In this document: piece by piece, positions 46,385-56,382 of the stretch | Numbering within the stretch: position 1 is the stretch's first letter | Layout: the number at the start of each line of letters is the position of its first letter | Assembly (NCBI GenBank): GCA_016213935.1 | Contig: JACQZG010000019.1 | Span: 644-61,857, forward strand | Reading direction: 5' to 3' | DNA from: Nitrospirota bacterium | Lineage (GTDB): Bacteria; Nitrospirota; Thermodesulfovibrionia; UBA6902 | DNA: 61,214 bases | The notes under the pieces: generated by a model | Databases searched by the model: none | What the model was told of the DNA's origin: nothing | What the model saw: only the letters and a program-made list of their open reading frames with translations | Made by a program: the position numbers and the translations under genes

Positions 46385-47151
46385 CAGATTATCTCCCTTG
46401 AAGAAAAGACCGGCCCCTCTTTGCATACTCGTTTATAGCCTTCATTCGTCTTTACGACACAACCGAGGCACGTGCCTATGCCGCATGCCATGCTCTCTTC
46501 AAGCGCCATGTAAGCGGTTATTTCATGTTTAGCGCAAAATTTTGAGAGCGATGAAAGCATAGGCTTCGGGCCGCACGCGTAAAGCCCGAAATTATTTGAA
46601 CCGGCTGATGAAATATAACTTTCGAGCGAATCAATGACAGAACCCTTTCTGCCGCATGTGCCGTCATCGGTAGAAATTATCGGCTCTATGCCTGAATCCC
46701 TGAAGTCATCGAGGCAGAGAAGTTCGCCGGCAGTTCTCGCGCCGTAAAAAAGAAGAGGCTTCAAACCTGCGATCTTATCAGCGAGCGCAAGCATAGGAGC
46801 GATTCCCATTCCGCCTGCTGTCAATATTACGTTTTCGCTATTGCTTATATTAAGAGGAAAACCGTTTCCGAGAGGGCCGAGCGCCTCTATCTCATCGCCG
46901 GGGCTCTTTGCAGATAAAATTTTCGTCGCCTTCCCAACCACTCTGTAAAGTATCTGAAAACCGCCTTCAACCGTCCTGTGAACGCTGAAAGGCCTCTTCA
47001 GGAGAGGGTCGAGGCTTTCGTCAACCGAAAGCATGAAGAACTGCCCCGGATTCGGCAGGGCGATATTTATTAGAGGATGAAGCGTGAGAAGATAGTGGTG
47101 ATTTGTTAACGGCCTGTTCTCTTTTATCTTTGCTCTGAATATCTCACTCAA
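46381..47151 (-). CDS. pyrK: Dihydroorotate dehydrogenase B, electron-transfer subunit
   Basis: A 256-residue iron-sulfur flavoprotein. FAD-binding RPFSVHR, NAD-binding [13 protein letters not shown], and [2Fe-2S] ligands in CGIGTCLGC and RVCKEGPVF. Start overlaps greA by eight bases. Confidence 0.94.
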   Translation of the reverse strand: MSEIFRAKIKENRPLTNHHYLLTLHPLINIALPNPGQFFMLSVDESLDPLLKRPFSVHRTVEGGFQILYRVVGKATKILSAKSPGDEIEALGPLGNGFPLNISNSENVILTAGGMGIAPMLALADKIAGLKPLLFYGARTAGELLCLDDFRDSGIEPIISTDDGTCGRKGSVIDSLESYISSAGSNNFGLYACGPKPMLSSLSKFCAKHEITAYMALEESMACGIGTCLGCVVKTNEGYKRVCKEGPVFSSREIIW

Positions 47152-47617
47152 AGCTGATCTCTATTACTTTAAATTCTATTGTTCTTGCCGGCGTCTTTAC
47201 AGTCGCAATGTCTCCGATGGCCTTCCCTATCAGAGATTTCGCAACTGGAGAGTTAATCGATATCTTCCCTGCCTTGACGTCTATCTCGTCAGAACCGACG
47301 AGGCTGAATATCTTTTCGTCGCCGGTCTCAGTGTCAGTCAGCTTCACCCTTGCCCCGAAGGCAACTGTCTCCATCGATAGCTTCGACGGGTCGATGACAT
47401 TCGCCAAAGCTATCTTGCCCTGAAGCTCCTGTATGCGCCCTTCAATAAAACCCTGTTTCTCTTTTGCGGCGTGATACTCTGCGTTCTCTGAAAGGTCTCC
47501 GTGCGCCCTCGCCTCTTTGATAGCCTGTGTTACCGCAGGCCTTTCGACGGAAATAAGCCTTTCGAGCTCACCTTTAAGCTTCGAATAACCCGCGGGTGTT
47601 ATCGGTATCTTTTTCAT
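47144..47617 (-). CDS. greA: Transcription elongation factor GreA
   Basis: A 157-residue GreA. The N-terminal coiled coil has [16 protein letters not shown] and the acidic tip [16 protein letters not shown] that enters RNA polymerase; the C-terminal FKBP-like domain follows. It lies inside the pyr operon between carB and pyrK. Confidence 0.96.
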   Translation of the reverse strand: MKKIPITPAGYSKLKGELERLISVERPAVTQAIKEARAHGDLSENAEYHAAKEKQGFIEGRIQELQGKIALANVIDPSKLSMETVAFGARVKLTDTETGDEKIFSLVGSDEIDVKAGKISINSPVAKSLIGKAIGDIATVKTPARTIEFKVIEISFE

Positions 47618-47669
47618 AATAAAATTTTAACAATAGCGGGCGCGCAAAGTAAACCTTTACAAGAAATGG

Positions 47670-50600
47670 TCACTTGCCGTGATAGCTCTGTATTGACCTC
47701 ACTTTGACACTCTCTTTAAGAACGCTCTCGATCGCCTTCACGGCCGCCCTCGCGCCTGACACGGTAGTGGTGTAAGGAACCCGCTGGCTGAGGGCGCTCT
47801 CCCTGATGTAAAAAGAATCTTTGTGCGCCTTGCCGCCGGAAACGGTGTTTATGACAAAATTTATCTCATTGTTCTTTATAAGGTCAACAATGTTAGGCCG
47901 CCCTTCCGTTATCTTATTCACGGTCTGCACATCAAGCCCGTTCTCTCTAAAATACGCGGCTGTTCCCCCCGAAGCGATTATCGTGAACTTCATTTCGGCA
48001 AGTTTTACAGCAAGGGGAAGAAGGTGAGGTTTGTCGCTGTCTTTTACGCTTATGAAGACCTTTCCGCTCAGCGGTATCGTATTTTTTGAAGAAGCCTCCG
48101 CCTTCGAATATGCCCTGCCGAAATCAAGGTCAATCCCCATCGCCTCGCCGGTTGACTTCATCTCAGGGCCGAGGAGCGTATCGACTCCCGTAAACCTGTC
48201 AAAAGGAAATACAGCCTCCTTGACAGCGGTGTGAGTTATCTTCACCTCAGATGTAAGCCCAAGCTCCTTTAATCTCTTTCCAACCATCACCTTTGCCGCG
48301 ACCTTTGCAAGAGGTATTCCCGTAGCCTTGCTCACAAACGGCACGGTGCGCGACGCCCTCGGATTCACCTCCAGGATATATATATCGTTATCTTTAACCG
48401 CAAACTGAATATTCATAAGGCCCAAGACCTTCAGCTCAATTGCCAATACCCGCGTATGAGCCTTGATCTGTTCTATGATTCCTTCGGGAAGAGAGTAAGG
48501 GGGGATGACGCAGGCGGAATCGCCCGAATGTATCCCTGCCTCCTCGATATGCTCCATCACCCCGCCTATCACAACATCCGAACCGTCGGAGATGGCATCT
48601 ACATCTATCTCAATGGCATCCTGCAGGTACCTGTCAATAAGCACAGGGTGCTCGGGCGACGCCTTCACTGCTCTCTTCATGTAATCCCTGAGGCTCGCCT
48701 CGTCATAGACAATCTCCATCGCCCTGCCGCCTAATACATATGACGGCCTTACCATAACGGGATAGCCTATCCCCTTTGCGATAAGCACAGCCTCGTCAAC
48801 AGACTTGGCAGTGCCGCTCTCAGGTTGTTTAAGGTCAAGCTTATGCAAAACCCTTTTAAACCTCTCTCTGTCTTCAGCCATGTCAATCGAATCAGGCGAT
48901 GTGCCTAATATCCTGACGCCTTCCCTCTCAAGAGGCACGGCAAGCTTCAGCGGTGTCTGTCCGCCGAACTGCACAAAGACGCCTTCGGGATTTTCTTTGC
49001 GGACAATATTCAGCACATCCTCAAGGGTAAGAGGCTCAAAGTAGAGTTTGTCCGCAGTGTCGTAATCCGTGCTGACGGTCTCGGGATTGCAGTTTATCAT
49101 TATCGTCTCATAACCGAGTTCCCTGAGGGCAAAGACCGCGTGCACGCAGCAGTAATCGAACTCTATCCCCTGACCTATCCTGTTCGGGCCGCTTCCGAGG
49201 ATTATCACCTTCTTTTTACCTGTGGGGTTTGCCTCGCAGGCAGTCACAGCTTCCAGCGAATAATTTTTGCTGACCGCTCGCCTCGGCGAGTCGCCTGAGG
49301 TGACTGAGAGCTGACTGCCGGCCGCTATCTTATAAAAAGGCTTTTCATATGTCGAGTAAAGATACGGCGTGTATGCCTTGAACTCCGCGGCGCACGTATC
49401 GACAACTTTATAGACAGGCTCTATCTTCAGGCTTCCGCGAAGTTCTCTTACGGACTTTTCAGTTACATCAAGAAGTGAGGCAATTCTCCTGTCTGAGAAG
49501 CCGTATTCTTTCACCTCTCTCAAAAGATCTTCTTTAATGCTGATAGCTCGCCCCGGCGCCTCGCATGAGGCGACTGAGAGCTTCTCCTCCATCTCAACTA
49601 TCTGCTTTATGTTATGAAGGAACCACGGGTCTATCATTGTAAGCTGACAGACTTCATCTATGCTGAAGCCGAGCCTGAATGACTGCGCCACATGCCAAAG
49701 GCGGTCGGCTTTCGGTATCTTAAGCCTCTCCTTTATCTCATCTTTGTCAGCGGCAGTCTCTTCAAAACCATAGCTGTCAATCTCCATGCTCCTTAGAGCC
49801 TTGTTCATGGACTCCTTGAATGTCCGGCCGATTGACATCGCCTCGCCGACTGATTTCATCTGCGTCGTAAGCGTATCGTCTGCCTCGGGGAATTTTTCAA
49901 AGGTGAACCTCGGGAACTTCACGACAACATAATCTATTGTCGGCTCAAATGAAGCGGGTGTTTCTCGTGTGATGTCATTAGGTATCTCATCAAGCGTAAG
50001 CCCCACGGCAAGCTTTGCCGCTATCTTGGCTATGGGAAAGCCGGTTGCCTTTGAGGCAAGCGCCGAACTGCGTGAAACCCTCGGGTTCATCTCAATGACC
50101 GTCATGCGGCCGTCAAGAGGATTGACCGCGAACTGTATGTTAGAACCTCCTGTATCAACCCCGATCTCGCGTATGATGGCTATCGAGGCGTCCCTCATCC
50201 TTTGATATTCCTTGTCCGTCAATGTCTGCGCCGGGGCGACTGTTATCGAGTCTCCGGTGTGCACGCCCATTGGGTCAAGGTTCTCGATGGAACAGATAAT
50301 GACTACATTGTCCTTGCAGTCGCGCATCACCTCAAGCTCAAACTCTTTCCATCCGATTATTGATTCCTCTATCAGCGACTGATGAACCGGGCTCAGTTCA
50401 AGCGCCCTTTTAAGGTTATTCTCATACTCATGAAGGTTATAAGCCACGCTTCCGCCAGTGCCGCCGAGAGTGAATGACGGCCTTATTATTACCGGAAAGC
50501 CTATACCCTCGATTACCTCCATCCCCTCTGCTATCGAGCTGACAACCGCGCTCTTTGGGACATCGAGTCCGATCTTCTGCATCGCGGCCTTGAACTTTTC

Positions 50601-50987
50601 CCTGTCTTCAGCTTTTTTAATGGCTGGAAGTTTTGCCCCGATAAGCTCGACATTGTATTTCGCGAGAATGCCTTTTTCAGAAAGCTCGACCGCGAGGTTG
50701 AGCGCGGTCTGGCCGCCCATTGTGGGCAGAAGCGCGTCCGGCCTCTCTTTCTCTATTATCAGTTCAAGAATATCAGCAGTTAACGGCTCTATATATGTTT
50801 TGTCCGATATTTCGGGGTCTGTCATTATGGTCGCGGGATTGGAATTGACGAGGGTAACATCGTATCCCTCGCTCCGCAGGGCGCGGCACGCCTGGGTTCC
50901 CGAATAATCGAATTCGCATGCCTGGCCGATTATGATCGGGCCCGACCCTATAAGAAGTATTTTTTTAATGTCAGTTCTCTTCGGCAA
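47670..50987 (-). CDS. carB: Carbamoyl phosphate synthase, large chain, with two in-frame palindromic insertions
   Basis: A 1105-residue CarB that makes carbamoyl phosphate. Both ATP-grasp halves are present, opening with [20 protein letters not shown] and [20 protein letters not shown], plus the allosteric domain at the C-terminus. It is about 30 residues longer than usual. Two inserts explain this: [11 protein letters not shown] in the linker after the first half, and [11 protein letters not shown] just before [10 protein letters not shown]. Both are translations of one palindromic DNA element also found in carA. Confidence 0.96.
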   Translation of the reverse strand: MPKRTDIKKILLIGSGPIIIGQACEFDYSGTQACRALRSEGYDVTLVNSNPATIMTDPEISDKTYIEPLTADILELIIEKERPDALLPTMGGQTALNLAVELSEKGILAKYNVELIGAKLPAIKKAEDREKFKAAMQKIGLDVPKSAVVSSIAEGMEVIEGIGFPVIIRPSFTLGGTGGSVAYNLHEYENNLKRALELSPVHQSLIEESIIGWKEFELEVMRDCKDNVVIICSIENLDPMGVHTGDSITVAPAQTLTDKEYQRMRDASIAIIREIGVDTGGSNIQFAVNPLDGRMTVIEMNPRVSRSSALASKATGFPIAKIAAKLAVGLTLDEIPNDITRETPASFEPTIDYVVVKFPRFTFEKFPEADDTLTTQMKSVGEAMSIGRTFKESMNKALRSMEIDSYGFEETAADKDEIKERLKIPKADRLWHVAQSFRLGFSIDEVCQLTMIDPWFLHNIKQIVEMEEKLSVASCEAPGRAISIKEDLLREVKEYGFSDRRIASLLDVTEKSVRELRGSLKIEPVYKVVDTCAAEFKAYTPYLYSTYEKPFYKIAAGSQLSVTSGDSPRRAVSKNYSLEAVTACEANPTGKKKVIILGSGPNRIGQGIEFDYCCVHAVFALRELGYETIMINCNPETVSTDYDTADKLYFEPLTLEDVLNIVRKENPEGVFVQFGGQTPLKLAVPLEREGVRILGTSPDSIDMAEDRERFKRVLHKLDLKQPESGTAKSVDEAVLIAKGIGYPVMVRPSYVLGGRAMEIVYDEASLRDYMKRAVKASPEHPVLIDRYLQDAIEIDVDAISDGSDVVIGGVMEHIEEAGIHSGDSACVIPPYSLPEGIIEQIKAHTRVLAIELKVLGLMNIQFAVKDNDIYILEVNPRASRTVPFVSKATGIPLAKVAAKVMVGKRLKELGLTSEVKITHTAVKEAVFPFDRFTGVDTLLGPEMKSTGEAMGIDLDFGRAYSKAEASSKNTIPLSGKVFISVKDSDKPHLLPLAVKLAEMKFTIIASGGTAAYFRENGLDVQTVNKITEGRPNIVDLIKNNEINFVINTVSGGKAHKDSFYIRESALSQRVPYTTTVSGARAAVKAIESVLKESVKVRSIQSYHGK
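49269..49315. repeat. In-frame palindromic element, carB copy 1
   Basis: Core GCTCGCCTCGGCGAGTCGCC then TGAGGTGACTGAG. It includes a CTCGCC/GGCGAG hairpin. It is read in CarB as [14 protein letters not shown]. Nearly identical to the carA copy. Confidence 0.8.
49539..49582. repeat. In-frame palindromic element, carB copy 2
   Basis: Core GCTCGCCCCGGCGCCTCGCA then TGAGGCGACTGAG, more diverged than the other copies. It is read in CarB as [14 protein letters not shown], in the linker after the first carbamate-forming half. Confidence 0.75.
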
Positions 50988-51002
50988 GTTGTCCGCCTCT
51001 CT

Positions 51003-52163
51003 TTATCTGAAATCTTCAACCATTTTTCTGAACCTGCTGAATATATATCCTGAGTCATTGGGCCCGGGCCCTGCTTCAGGATGATATTGCGAGGTCATCA
51101 CCGGGAGTTCTTTGTGCATCAGCCCCTCTTCCGTGCCGTCGTAAAGATTTTTGTGAGTCAGCATCATCTGGCCTTTGAGGCTTTTGAAATCAACGCAATA
51201 GTTATGGTTCTGCGATGTTATTTCCACATTTCCGTTTGAAAGGTCCATTACCGGATGATTGCCTCCGTGATGCCCGAACTTCAGTTTGTATGTATCTCCT
51301 CCGAGCGCAAGGCCGATGATCTGATGACCGAGGCAGATGCCGAAGACCGGTTTTCTGCCTAAAAGTTTTTTTGAAGTCTCAATCGCGTATGTCACAGCCT
51401 TGGGGTCGCCGGGGCCGTTGCTCAGGAGGACGCAGTCAGCCTTCTCAATTACCTCTTCGGCAGGCGTCTCCGCCGGAACGACCGTGACATCAAAGCCGAC
51501 ATCATAAAGATGGCGCAAAATATTTCTCTTCACCCCAAAATCATAGACAAAGACTTTGAGCCTCTTTGCTGAAAGCTGATTGCTCGCCTCGGCGAGTCGC
51601 CTGAGGTGACTGACTGCTGACTGCTGTTTATCCCATCTCCATAACGGCTCGTTCCATTTGTAAATGCCGGAAGAAGTGACCTCCTTCACGAAATCAAATT
51701 CAGAGATGTCCGGATACTTTCTGACCTTCTCCAAAAGTCTTGCGGGATCAGCATCAACAGAAGATATAATCCCGTTCTGAAGGCCGTTGTCCCTTATGTG
51801 CTGAGTAAGCGCCCTTGTATCTATACCCTCGATGCCGGCTATGCCGTTGTCTTTCAGGTATTGGCCAAGGCTCTTATCGGAACGCCAGTTGGAGGGAAAT
51901 CCGATATTTTCCTTTACGATAAAGCCGGCCGCTTTTACCGAGCCGGACTCGACATCTTCTGGATTCGTCCCGTAATTTCCTATCTGCGTGTAAGTCATTG
52001 CAACCAACTGGCCTTTATACGAAGGGTCGGTCAATATCTCCTGATAGCCTGTCATAGAGGTGTTGAAGACGACTTCGCCGAAGGCCTCGCCAAGCGCGCC
52101 AAACGCATTGCCTTCGAATACTGTCCCGTCAGCCAAGACTAAAAATGCTTTATTTTTATTCAT
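51003..52163 (-). CDS. carA: Carbamoyl phosphate synthase, small chain, with in-frame palindromic insertion
   Basis: A 386-residue glutamine amidotransferase subunit. The N-terminal domain has LADGTVFEGNAFG and NTSMTGYQEILTDPSYKGQ. The glutaminase domain has FGICLGHQIIGLALGG with the nucleophile cysteine. ATG 52163 overlaps the pyrC stop and starts at the family [13 protein letters not shown]; a longer frame to 52304 lies inside pyrC. The interdomain linker carries [15 protein letters not shown], encoded by the palindromic element at 51575-51618. Confidence 0.95.
   Translation of the reverse strand: MNKNKAFLVLADGTVFEGNAFGALGEAFGEVVFNTSMTGYQEILTDPSYKGQLVAMTYTQIGNYGTNPEDVESGSVKAAGFIVKENIGFPSNWRSDKSLGQYLKDNGIAGIEGIDTRALTQHIRDNGLQNGIISSVDADPARLLEKVRKYPDISEFDFVKEVTSSGIYKWNEPLWRWDKQQSAVSHLRRLAEASNQLSAKRLKVFVYDFGVKRNILRHLYDVGFDVTVVPAETPAEEVIEKADCVLLSNGPGDPKAVTYAIETSKKLLGRKPVFGICLGHQIIGLALGGDTYKLKFGHHGGNHPVMDLSNGNVEITSQNHNYCVDFKSLKGQMMLTHKNLYDGTEEGLMHKELPVMTSQYHPEAGPGPNDSGYIFSRFRKMVEDFR
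51575..51618. repeat. In-frame palindromic element, carA copy
   Basis: Core GCTCGCCTCGGCGAGTCGCC then TGAGGTGACTGAC, matching carB copy 1 almost base for base. It sits in the linker between the two CarA domains, in a different reading frame from the carB copies. Confidence 0.8.
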
Positions 52164-53424
52164 GAACCTTCCCCATCGATATTGTTTTAACAACCGCGCC
52201 CTTAAGCTCCCACCCTCCGAATGCTGTATTTTTACCCTTTGACACGAGCTTCTTCGGATCAACATTATACAATTTCTCAGTATCAGCGACAGTGATATCG
52301 GCATCAGCGCCTTCAGTTATGGAGCCCTTATTGATTTTCATTATTTTAGAAGGTGTTACAGACATCATAGTAATAAGCTGCTTTATGTCAATCATCTTTT
52401 CATGTACAAGCTTCATGCCGAGTGAAAAGGCTGTCTCAAGCCCTGAAATGCCGAAGGCCGCCCTATCAAATTCGCAATTCTTCTCATCATAATGATGAGG
52501 TGCATGGTCTGTTGCTATCACATCAATCGTGCCGTCCTTTATCCCTTCTTTAAGCGCCTCGACATCCGCAGATGTCCTTAAGGGCGGATTGACCTTGAGA
52601 TTGGCGTCATATCCGTTCAACGACTCATCAGTCAGAGTGAAGTAATGCGGGCATGTCTCCGCAGTCAGGTTTATTCCCCGCGCCTTTGCCTCGCGTATCT
52701 GGTTAACAGCACCCTCTGTTGACACATGGGCTATGTGAAGCCTCCCGCCTGTAAGTTTGCAAAGCGAAATATCTCTTGCGACTATCACATCTTCAGCCGC
52801 GTTTGGAATGCCTTTGAGGCCGAGGGTTGTAGAGACAATACCTTCATTCATTACCCCGCCTTCGGAAAGCATCAGGTCTTCGCAGTGAGAGATGATAGGC
52901 ACGCCGAATATCTTTGAATACTCAAGCGCGCGCCTCATTATAAGGCTGTTCATCACAGGTTTGCCGTCATCCGAGAATGCGATACATCCAGCTTCGATAA
53001 GCGCCTCGAGCTCGGTAAGCGCCTCGCCCTGCTGCCCTTTTGTTATGGCGGCTATGGGATAGACAGAACATGAACCCTCCATCGCTGTCTTCCTGAGTAT
53101 AAATTCCGTCACTGATATGGAGTCATTTACTGGATTTGTATTCGGCATACAGCATACGGAGGTGAAGCCGCCTCTCACCGCGGCCATTGTTCCGGTCTTT
53201 ATCGTCTCCTTGTATTCAAACCCCGGCTCCCTCAGGTGGGTGTGCATATCAACAAGCCCTGGAAAGACAATGCAGTTTGAGGCGTCAATCACCTTGTCTG
53301 CCTTCGGCCCCTTGCCTCTCGGAAAGAGCCCTTTTATCTTTTTCCCTTCGATCAGGATATCGGTCTTTGAAGAAATATTCTGCGAAGGGTCTATCACCTT
53401 GCCGTTAATAATAAGGGTGCTCAT
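52156..53424 (-). CDS. pyrC: Dihydroorotase
   Basis: A 422-residue type I dihydroorotase. Zinc-site motifs are visible: [34 protein letters not shown] and ATDHAPHH. It closes carbamoyl aspartate to dihydroorotate. It overlaps pyrB by four bases and carA by eight. Confidence 0.96.
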   Translation of the reverse strand: MSTLIINGKVIDPSQNISSKTDILIEGKKIKGLFPRGKGPKADKVIDASNCIVFPGLVDMHTHLREPGFEYKETIKTGTMAAVRGGFTSVCCMPNTNPVNDSISVTEFILRKTAMEGSCSVYPIAAITKGQQGEALTELEALIEAGCIAFSDDGKPVMNSLIMRRALEYSKIFGVPIISHCEDLMLSEGGVMNEGIVSTTLGLKGIPNAAEDVIVARDISLCKLTGGRLHIAHVSTEGAVNQIREAKARGINLTAETCPHYFTLTDESLNGYDANLKVNPPLRTSADVEALKEGIKDGTIDVIATDHAPHHYDEKNCEFDRAAFGISGLETAFSLGMKLVHEKMIDIKQLITMMSVTPSKIMKINKGSITEGADADITVADTEKLYNVDPKKLVSKGKNTAFGGWELKGAVVKTISMGKVHE

Positions 53425-54341
53425 TGCTTGACTCCTGAGAGCAGATACAGCACCGCCATCCTTACGGCGATGCCGTTGGTAACTTGTTCGAGTATCACGG
53501 ACTGCGGGCCGTCAGCAACATCGGAAGCTATCTCAACGCCCCTGTTCATAGGGCCCGGATGCATGACAATCGCGTCCTTCTTTGCCAGCTTCATCCGCTC
53601 ACCCGTAAGCCCGTAGAGATTGAAATATTCTTTTAGCGAAGGAAGGAATCCTTTGCTCTGCCTCTCAAGCTGAATCCTCAATGCCATGACAACATCCGCG
53701 CCTTTAATCCCTTCATCGATATTGTGGAAGACATCCGCTCCGAGCTTCTCAAGCCCTGCGGGCATCAAGGTAGGAGGGCATATAACTCTCACTCTCGCCC
53801 CGAGTTTTGTCAATCCGTATATGTTTGATTTCGCGACCCTGCTGTGCGCAATATCTCCAATGATGGCGACTTCAAGCCCTTTAATATCTTTCTTATGGGA
53901 GCGGATGGTGAAGAGATCGAGAAGCGCCTGAGTCGGGTGTTCGTTCGAGCCGTCGCCCGCGTTAACAACCGAAATATTAAGAGACCTGCTAAGGTAATGG
54001 GGCACGCCAGAAGATGAATGCCTTATTATCATTAGGTCTGCGCCAAGCGACTGAATGGTAAGCGCTGTATCGAGAATGCTCTCACCCTTCACGACACTGC
54101 TCGATGAGACGGAAAAGTTCACGTCATCCGCGCTTAACCTCTTTGCCGCAAGGGCAAAAGATGTCCTTGTCCTTGTTGACGGCTCGAAGAAGAGGCTCAC
54201 GACGGTCTTTCCTCTCAGAGGCGGGACCTTCTTGATATCCCTCATCAAAACATCCTTAAAGCCTGACGCAGTATCGAGAATGTGGTATATCTCTTCGGGC
54301 GTCAGTTCCTTAATGCCGAGAAGGTGTTTTGATTTAAGCAT
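53421..54341 (-). CDS. pyrB: Aspartate carbamoyltransferase catalytic subunit
   Basis: A 306-residue enzyme joining carbamoyl phosphate to aspartate. Motifs [31 protein letters not shown] and [12 protein letters not shown] are intact. No PyrI regulatory subunit is encoded. It directly abuts pyrR. Confidence 0.97.
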   Translation of the reverse strand: MLKSKHLLGIKELTPEEIYHILDTASGFKDVLMRDIKKVPPLRGKTVVSLFFEPSTRTRTSFALAAKRLSADDVNFSVSSSSVVKGESILDTALTIQSLGADLMIIRHSSSGVPHYLSRSLNISVVNAGDGSNEHPTQALLDLFTIRSHKKDIKGLEVAIIGDIAHSRVAKSNIYGLTKLGARVRVICPPTLMPAGLEKLGADVFHNIDEGIKGADVVMALRIQLERQSKGFLPSLKEYFNLYGLTGERMKLAKKDAIVMHPGPMNRGVEIASDVADGPQSVILEQVTNGIAVRMAVLYLLSGVKQ

Positions 54342-54872
54342 CTATTTACTATTCCCCCTGATAAGGATCACTGAATCGTTATCCTTTGAACCATGTCCGT
54401 GAAGCCTTACCTCGACAGTGTCATTGAAGGTGGTGGGAATATTCTTCCCTACATAATCAGCCCTAATCGGAAGCTCCCTGTGCCCCCTGTCGATAAGCAC
54501 GGCAAGCTGAATCTTCGCGGGGCGGCCGAAGTCTATGAGCGCGTCCATCGCCGCCCTTATGCTTCTGCCCGTAAAGAGAACGTCATCAACAAGAACCACT
54601 GTCTTGCCGTTGAGGGAAAATTTAATATCAGTAGCCCTTACGACAGGCTGTTCATTCTTGATATTGATGTCATCCCTGTAGAGAGAAATATCGAGGGAGC
54701 CGATTTCATCAATCGAGCCCGCGCGAGAGATCCTCTCGGCAAGAAGCACGCCGCCTCTCTGTATGCCGATAAGGCAGAGGGCTTTCGTGCCTCCGTTCTT
54801 CTCGATTATCTCATGCGTGATGCGCGTGATGGCGTTTTCGATCTCTTTGCTGTTGAGTATCTCAATGGACAT
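54342..54872 (-). CDS. pyrR: PyrR, pyrimidine attenuation regulator and uracil phosphoribosyltransferase
   Basis: A 176-residue bifunctional PyrR. The PRPP loop is VVLVDDVLFTGRSIRAAMDAL-like, and LCLIGIQRGGVLLAERI and LAVLIDRGHRELPIRADYVG are family motifs. It binds the leader RNA when UMP is high. Its start comes directly after the T run of the attenuator terminator, so the pyrR gene itself is under attenuation. Confidence 0.96.
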   Translation of the reverse strand: MSIEILNSKEIENAITRITHEIIEKNGGTKALCLIGIQRGGVLLAERISRAGSIDEIGSLDISLYRDDINIKNEQPVVRATDIKFSLNGKTVVLVDDVLFTGRSIRAAMDALIDFGRPAKIQLAVLIDRGHRELPIRADYVGKNIPTTFNDTVEVRLHGHGSKDNDSVILIRGNSK

Positions 54873-54905
54873 AAAAAAACCTTCATTCCTTTGAGAGGAA
54901 GAAGG
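54873..54905 (-). terminator. pyrR: pyr operon attenuator terminator
   Basis: On the minus strand CCTTCTTCCT, loop, AGGAATGAAGG, then seven T, ending one base before the pyrR ATG. It is the terminator half of a PyrR attenuator. Confidence 0.85.
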
Positions 54906-54945
54906 CTCAGCCGGCGCGGTAAGAATGAGTGGGTTTGGCCTTTCT

Positions 54946-54959
54946 AGCCTCTCGGGACC
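54946..54959 (-). promoter_or_regulatory. pyrR: PyrR-binding loop in the pyr leader
   Basis: On the minus strand the RNA reads GGUCCCGAGAGGCU, which matches the PyrR consensus ARUCCNGNGAGGYU at 13 of 14 positions. It precedes the terminator by about 40 bases. Confidence 0.85.
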
Positions 54960-54984
54960 AGATTAAAGGCAACTGCTGATGATT

Positions 54985-55013
54985 ATTATAGAACAATGCG
55001 GAGGAGTTGTCAA
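54985..55013 (-). promoter_or_regulatory. Promoter of the pyr operon
   Basis: Minus strand TTGACA (55013-55008), 17 bases, TATAAT (54990-54985). Full consensus; predicted start near 54978, leaving a leader of about 105 bases. Confidence 0.9.
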
Positions 55014-55065
55014 ATATAAATGAACATTCCCCGCTAACCTCTTTTATAAATCACGGTTCCTCTGA

Positions 55066-55071
55066 TATACT
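55066..55071 (+). promoter_or_regulatory. -10 element of hisA, possibly leaderless
   Basis: TATACT ends 6 bases before the hisA ATG at 55078, and no Shine-Dalgarno sequence is present. The start codon would then be at or next to +1. Confidence 0.4.
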
Positions 55072-55077
55072 CATCAC

Positions 55078-55800
55078 ATGATTATTATTCCTGCTATAGA
55101 CCTGAAGGACGGCAAATGCGTCCGTCTTCTCCAGGGCAAAAAAGAAGAGGTCACTGTCTATTCCGATGACCCTGCGTCAATGGCAAAGCACTGGGCAGAC
55201 ATGGGAGCTGAACTGCTTCACGTGGTTGACCTTGACGGCGCATTTACAGGAGTTCAGAAGAACCTTGATAAGATAGTTGCGATTAGAAAGACGGTCAACA
55301 TTCCTATCGAGGTCGGCGGAGGCATAAGGGATATTGAGACGATAACAAAGCTCATCGACATGGGAATCGGGAGAATTATCATAGGCACTTCAGCTATAAA
55401 TCCAGCATTCATAATAGACGCATGTAAAAAGTTCCCTGATAAAATTATCGCCGGGATCGACGCGAAAGACGGCAAGGTCGCTCTCAAAGGATGGGTCGAG
55501 GTAACAGGCCTCGATGCTCTGTCATTTGCACGGCAGATGGAATCCAACGGTGTTGCAGGGATTATTTATACCGACATCTCAAGAGACGGGATGCTCACCG
55601 GGCCTAATATTGAAGCGATGTCTGAAATGGTCGGGAATGTTCATATCCCTGTCATCGCGTCAGGCGGCGTATCAAAACTCGATGATATAAAAATTCTTGC
55701 AAATATAAAGAACCTTTGGGGCGTGATAACAGGCAAGGCGCTGTATGAAGGCACTTTGAAATTAGACGAAGCTATTGCTTTGGCAAAGGCAATTAATTAA
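55078..55800 (+). CDS. hisA: ProFAR isomerase
   Basis: A 240-residue (beta-alpha)8 barrel of histidine synthesis. Catalytic D8 is in [16 protein letters not shown], and the phosphate loops are [10 protein letters not shown] and [10 protein letters not shown]. Its stop abuts the hisF start (TAAATG). No ribosome site precedes it. Confidence 0.96.
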   Translation: MIIIPAIDLKDGKCVRLLQGKKEEVTVYSDDPASMAKHWADMGAELLHVVDLDGAFTGVQKNLDKIVAIRKTVNIPIEVGGGIRDIETITKLIDMGIGRIIIGTSAINPAFIIDACKKFPDKIIAGIDAKDGKVALKGWVEVTGLDALSFARQMESNGVAGIIYTDISRDGMLTGPNIEAMSEMVGNVHIPVIASGGVSKLDDIKILANIKNLWGVITGKALYEGTLKLDEAIALAKAIN

Positions 55801-56376
55801 ATGCTGGCAAAGAGAATAATACCATGCCTTGATGTGAAGGACGGCAGAGTGGTCAAGGGTGTGAAGTTCCAGAACCTCATTGACGCCGGCGACCCTGTCG
55901 AGAACGCCAAATTCTATGATGAGCAGGGAGCGGATGAACTCGTCTTCCTGGACATAACAGCGTCTCATGAGAAGCGTAAAACCATACTCGATGTCGTTGC
56001 GCAAACCGCCAATGACGTCTTTATGCCGCTTACAGTGGGCGGAGGGATAAAGACGCTTGAAGATATCAGAAACCTTCTTAACGCGGGCTGTGACAAGGTC
56101 TCGATAAACACGACAGCGGTTCGTAATCCCTATTTCATTAAAGATGCCTCGGAAAGATTCGGAAGCCAGTGCATCGTTGTCGCGGTTGACGCAAAAAAGG
56201 TTCTGCCCGGAATGGAGTTCGAGCCCGACGACCCCTGGCTCTCATGGCTCAGCGATCCTTTTTTGAGCGAGGTAAAACTCACCCCCCCCATCCCCCCCTT
56301 GGTAAGGGGGGGCGAAGGGTCTGTCAGGGAGTGCAAGGAATATCTGCGGGCAAAAGGCGTTCCCGTCAGGTTGTAA
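55801..56376 (+). pseudogene. hisF: hisF with the second half-barrel replaced by a repeat-bearing segment
   Basis: HisF makes the imidazole ring with HisH and is normally about 253 residues. Here the first 133 or so are normal ([41 protein letters not shown] with the catalytic aspartates). The next 100 expected residues, including strands beta6-beta8 and the SGGAG phosphate loop, are missing. They are replaced by about 40 unrelated residues containing [13 protein letters not shown]. The natural C-terminus [17 protein letters not shown] then resumes in frame. The product should not fold as a full barrel. A real deletion or an assembly collapse at the repeat are both possible. Confidence 0.88.
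56279..56316. repeat. In-frame G-rich palindromic element in hisF
   Basis: A run of C, then CTTGGTAAGG and a run of G, forming a CCCCCC/GGGGGG hairpin. It is read as [13 protein letters not shown] and related to the element at 12140-12172. Confidence 0.75.
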
Positions 56377-56382
56377 GAATAA

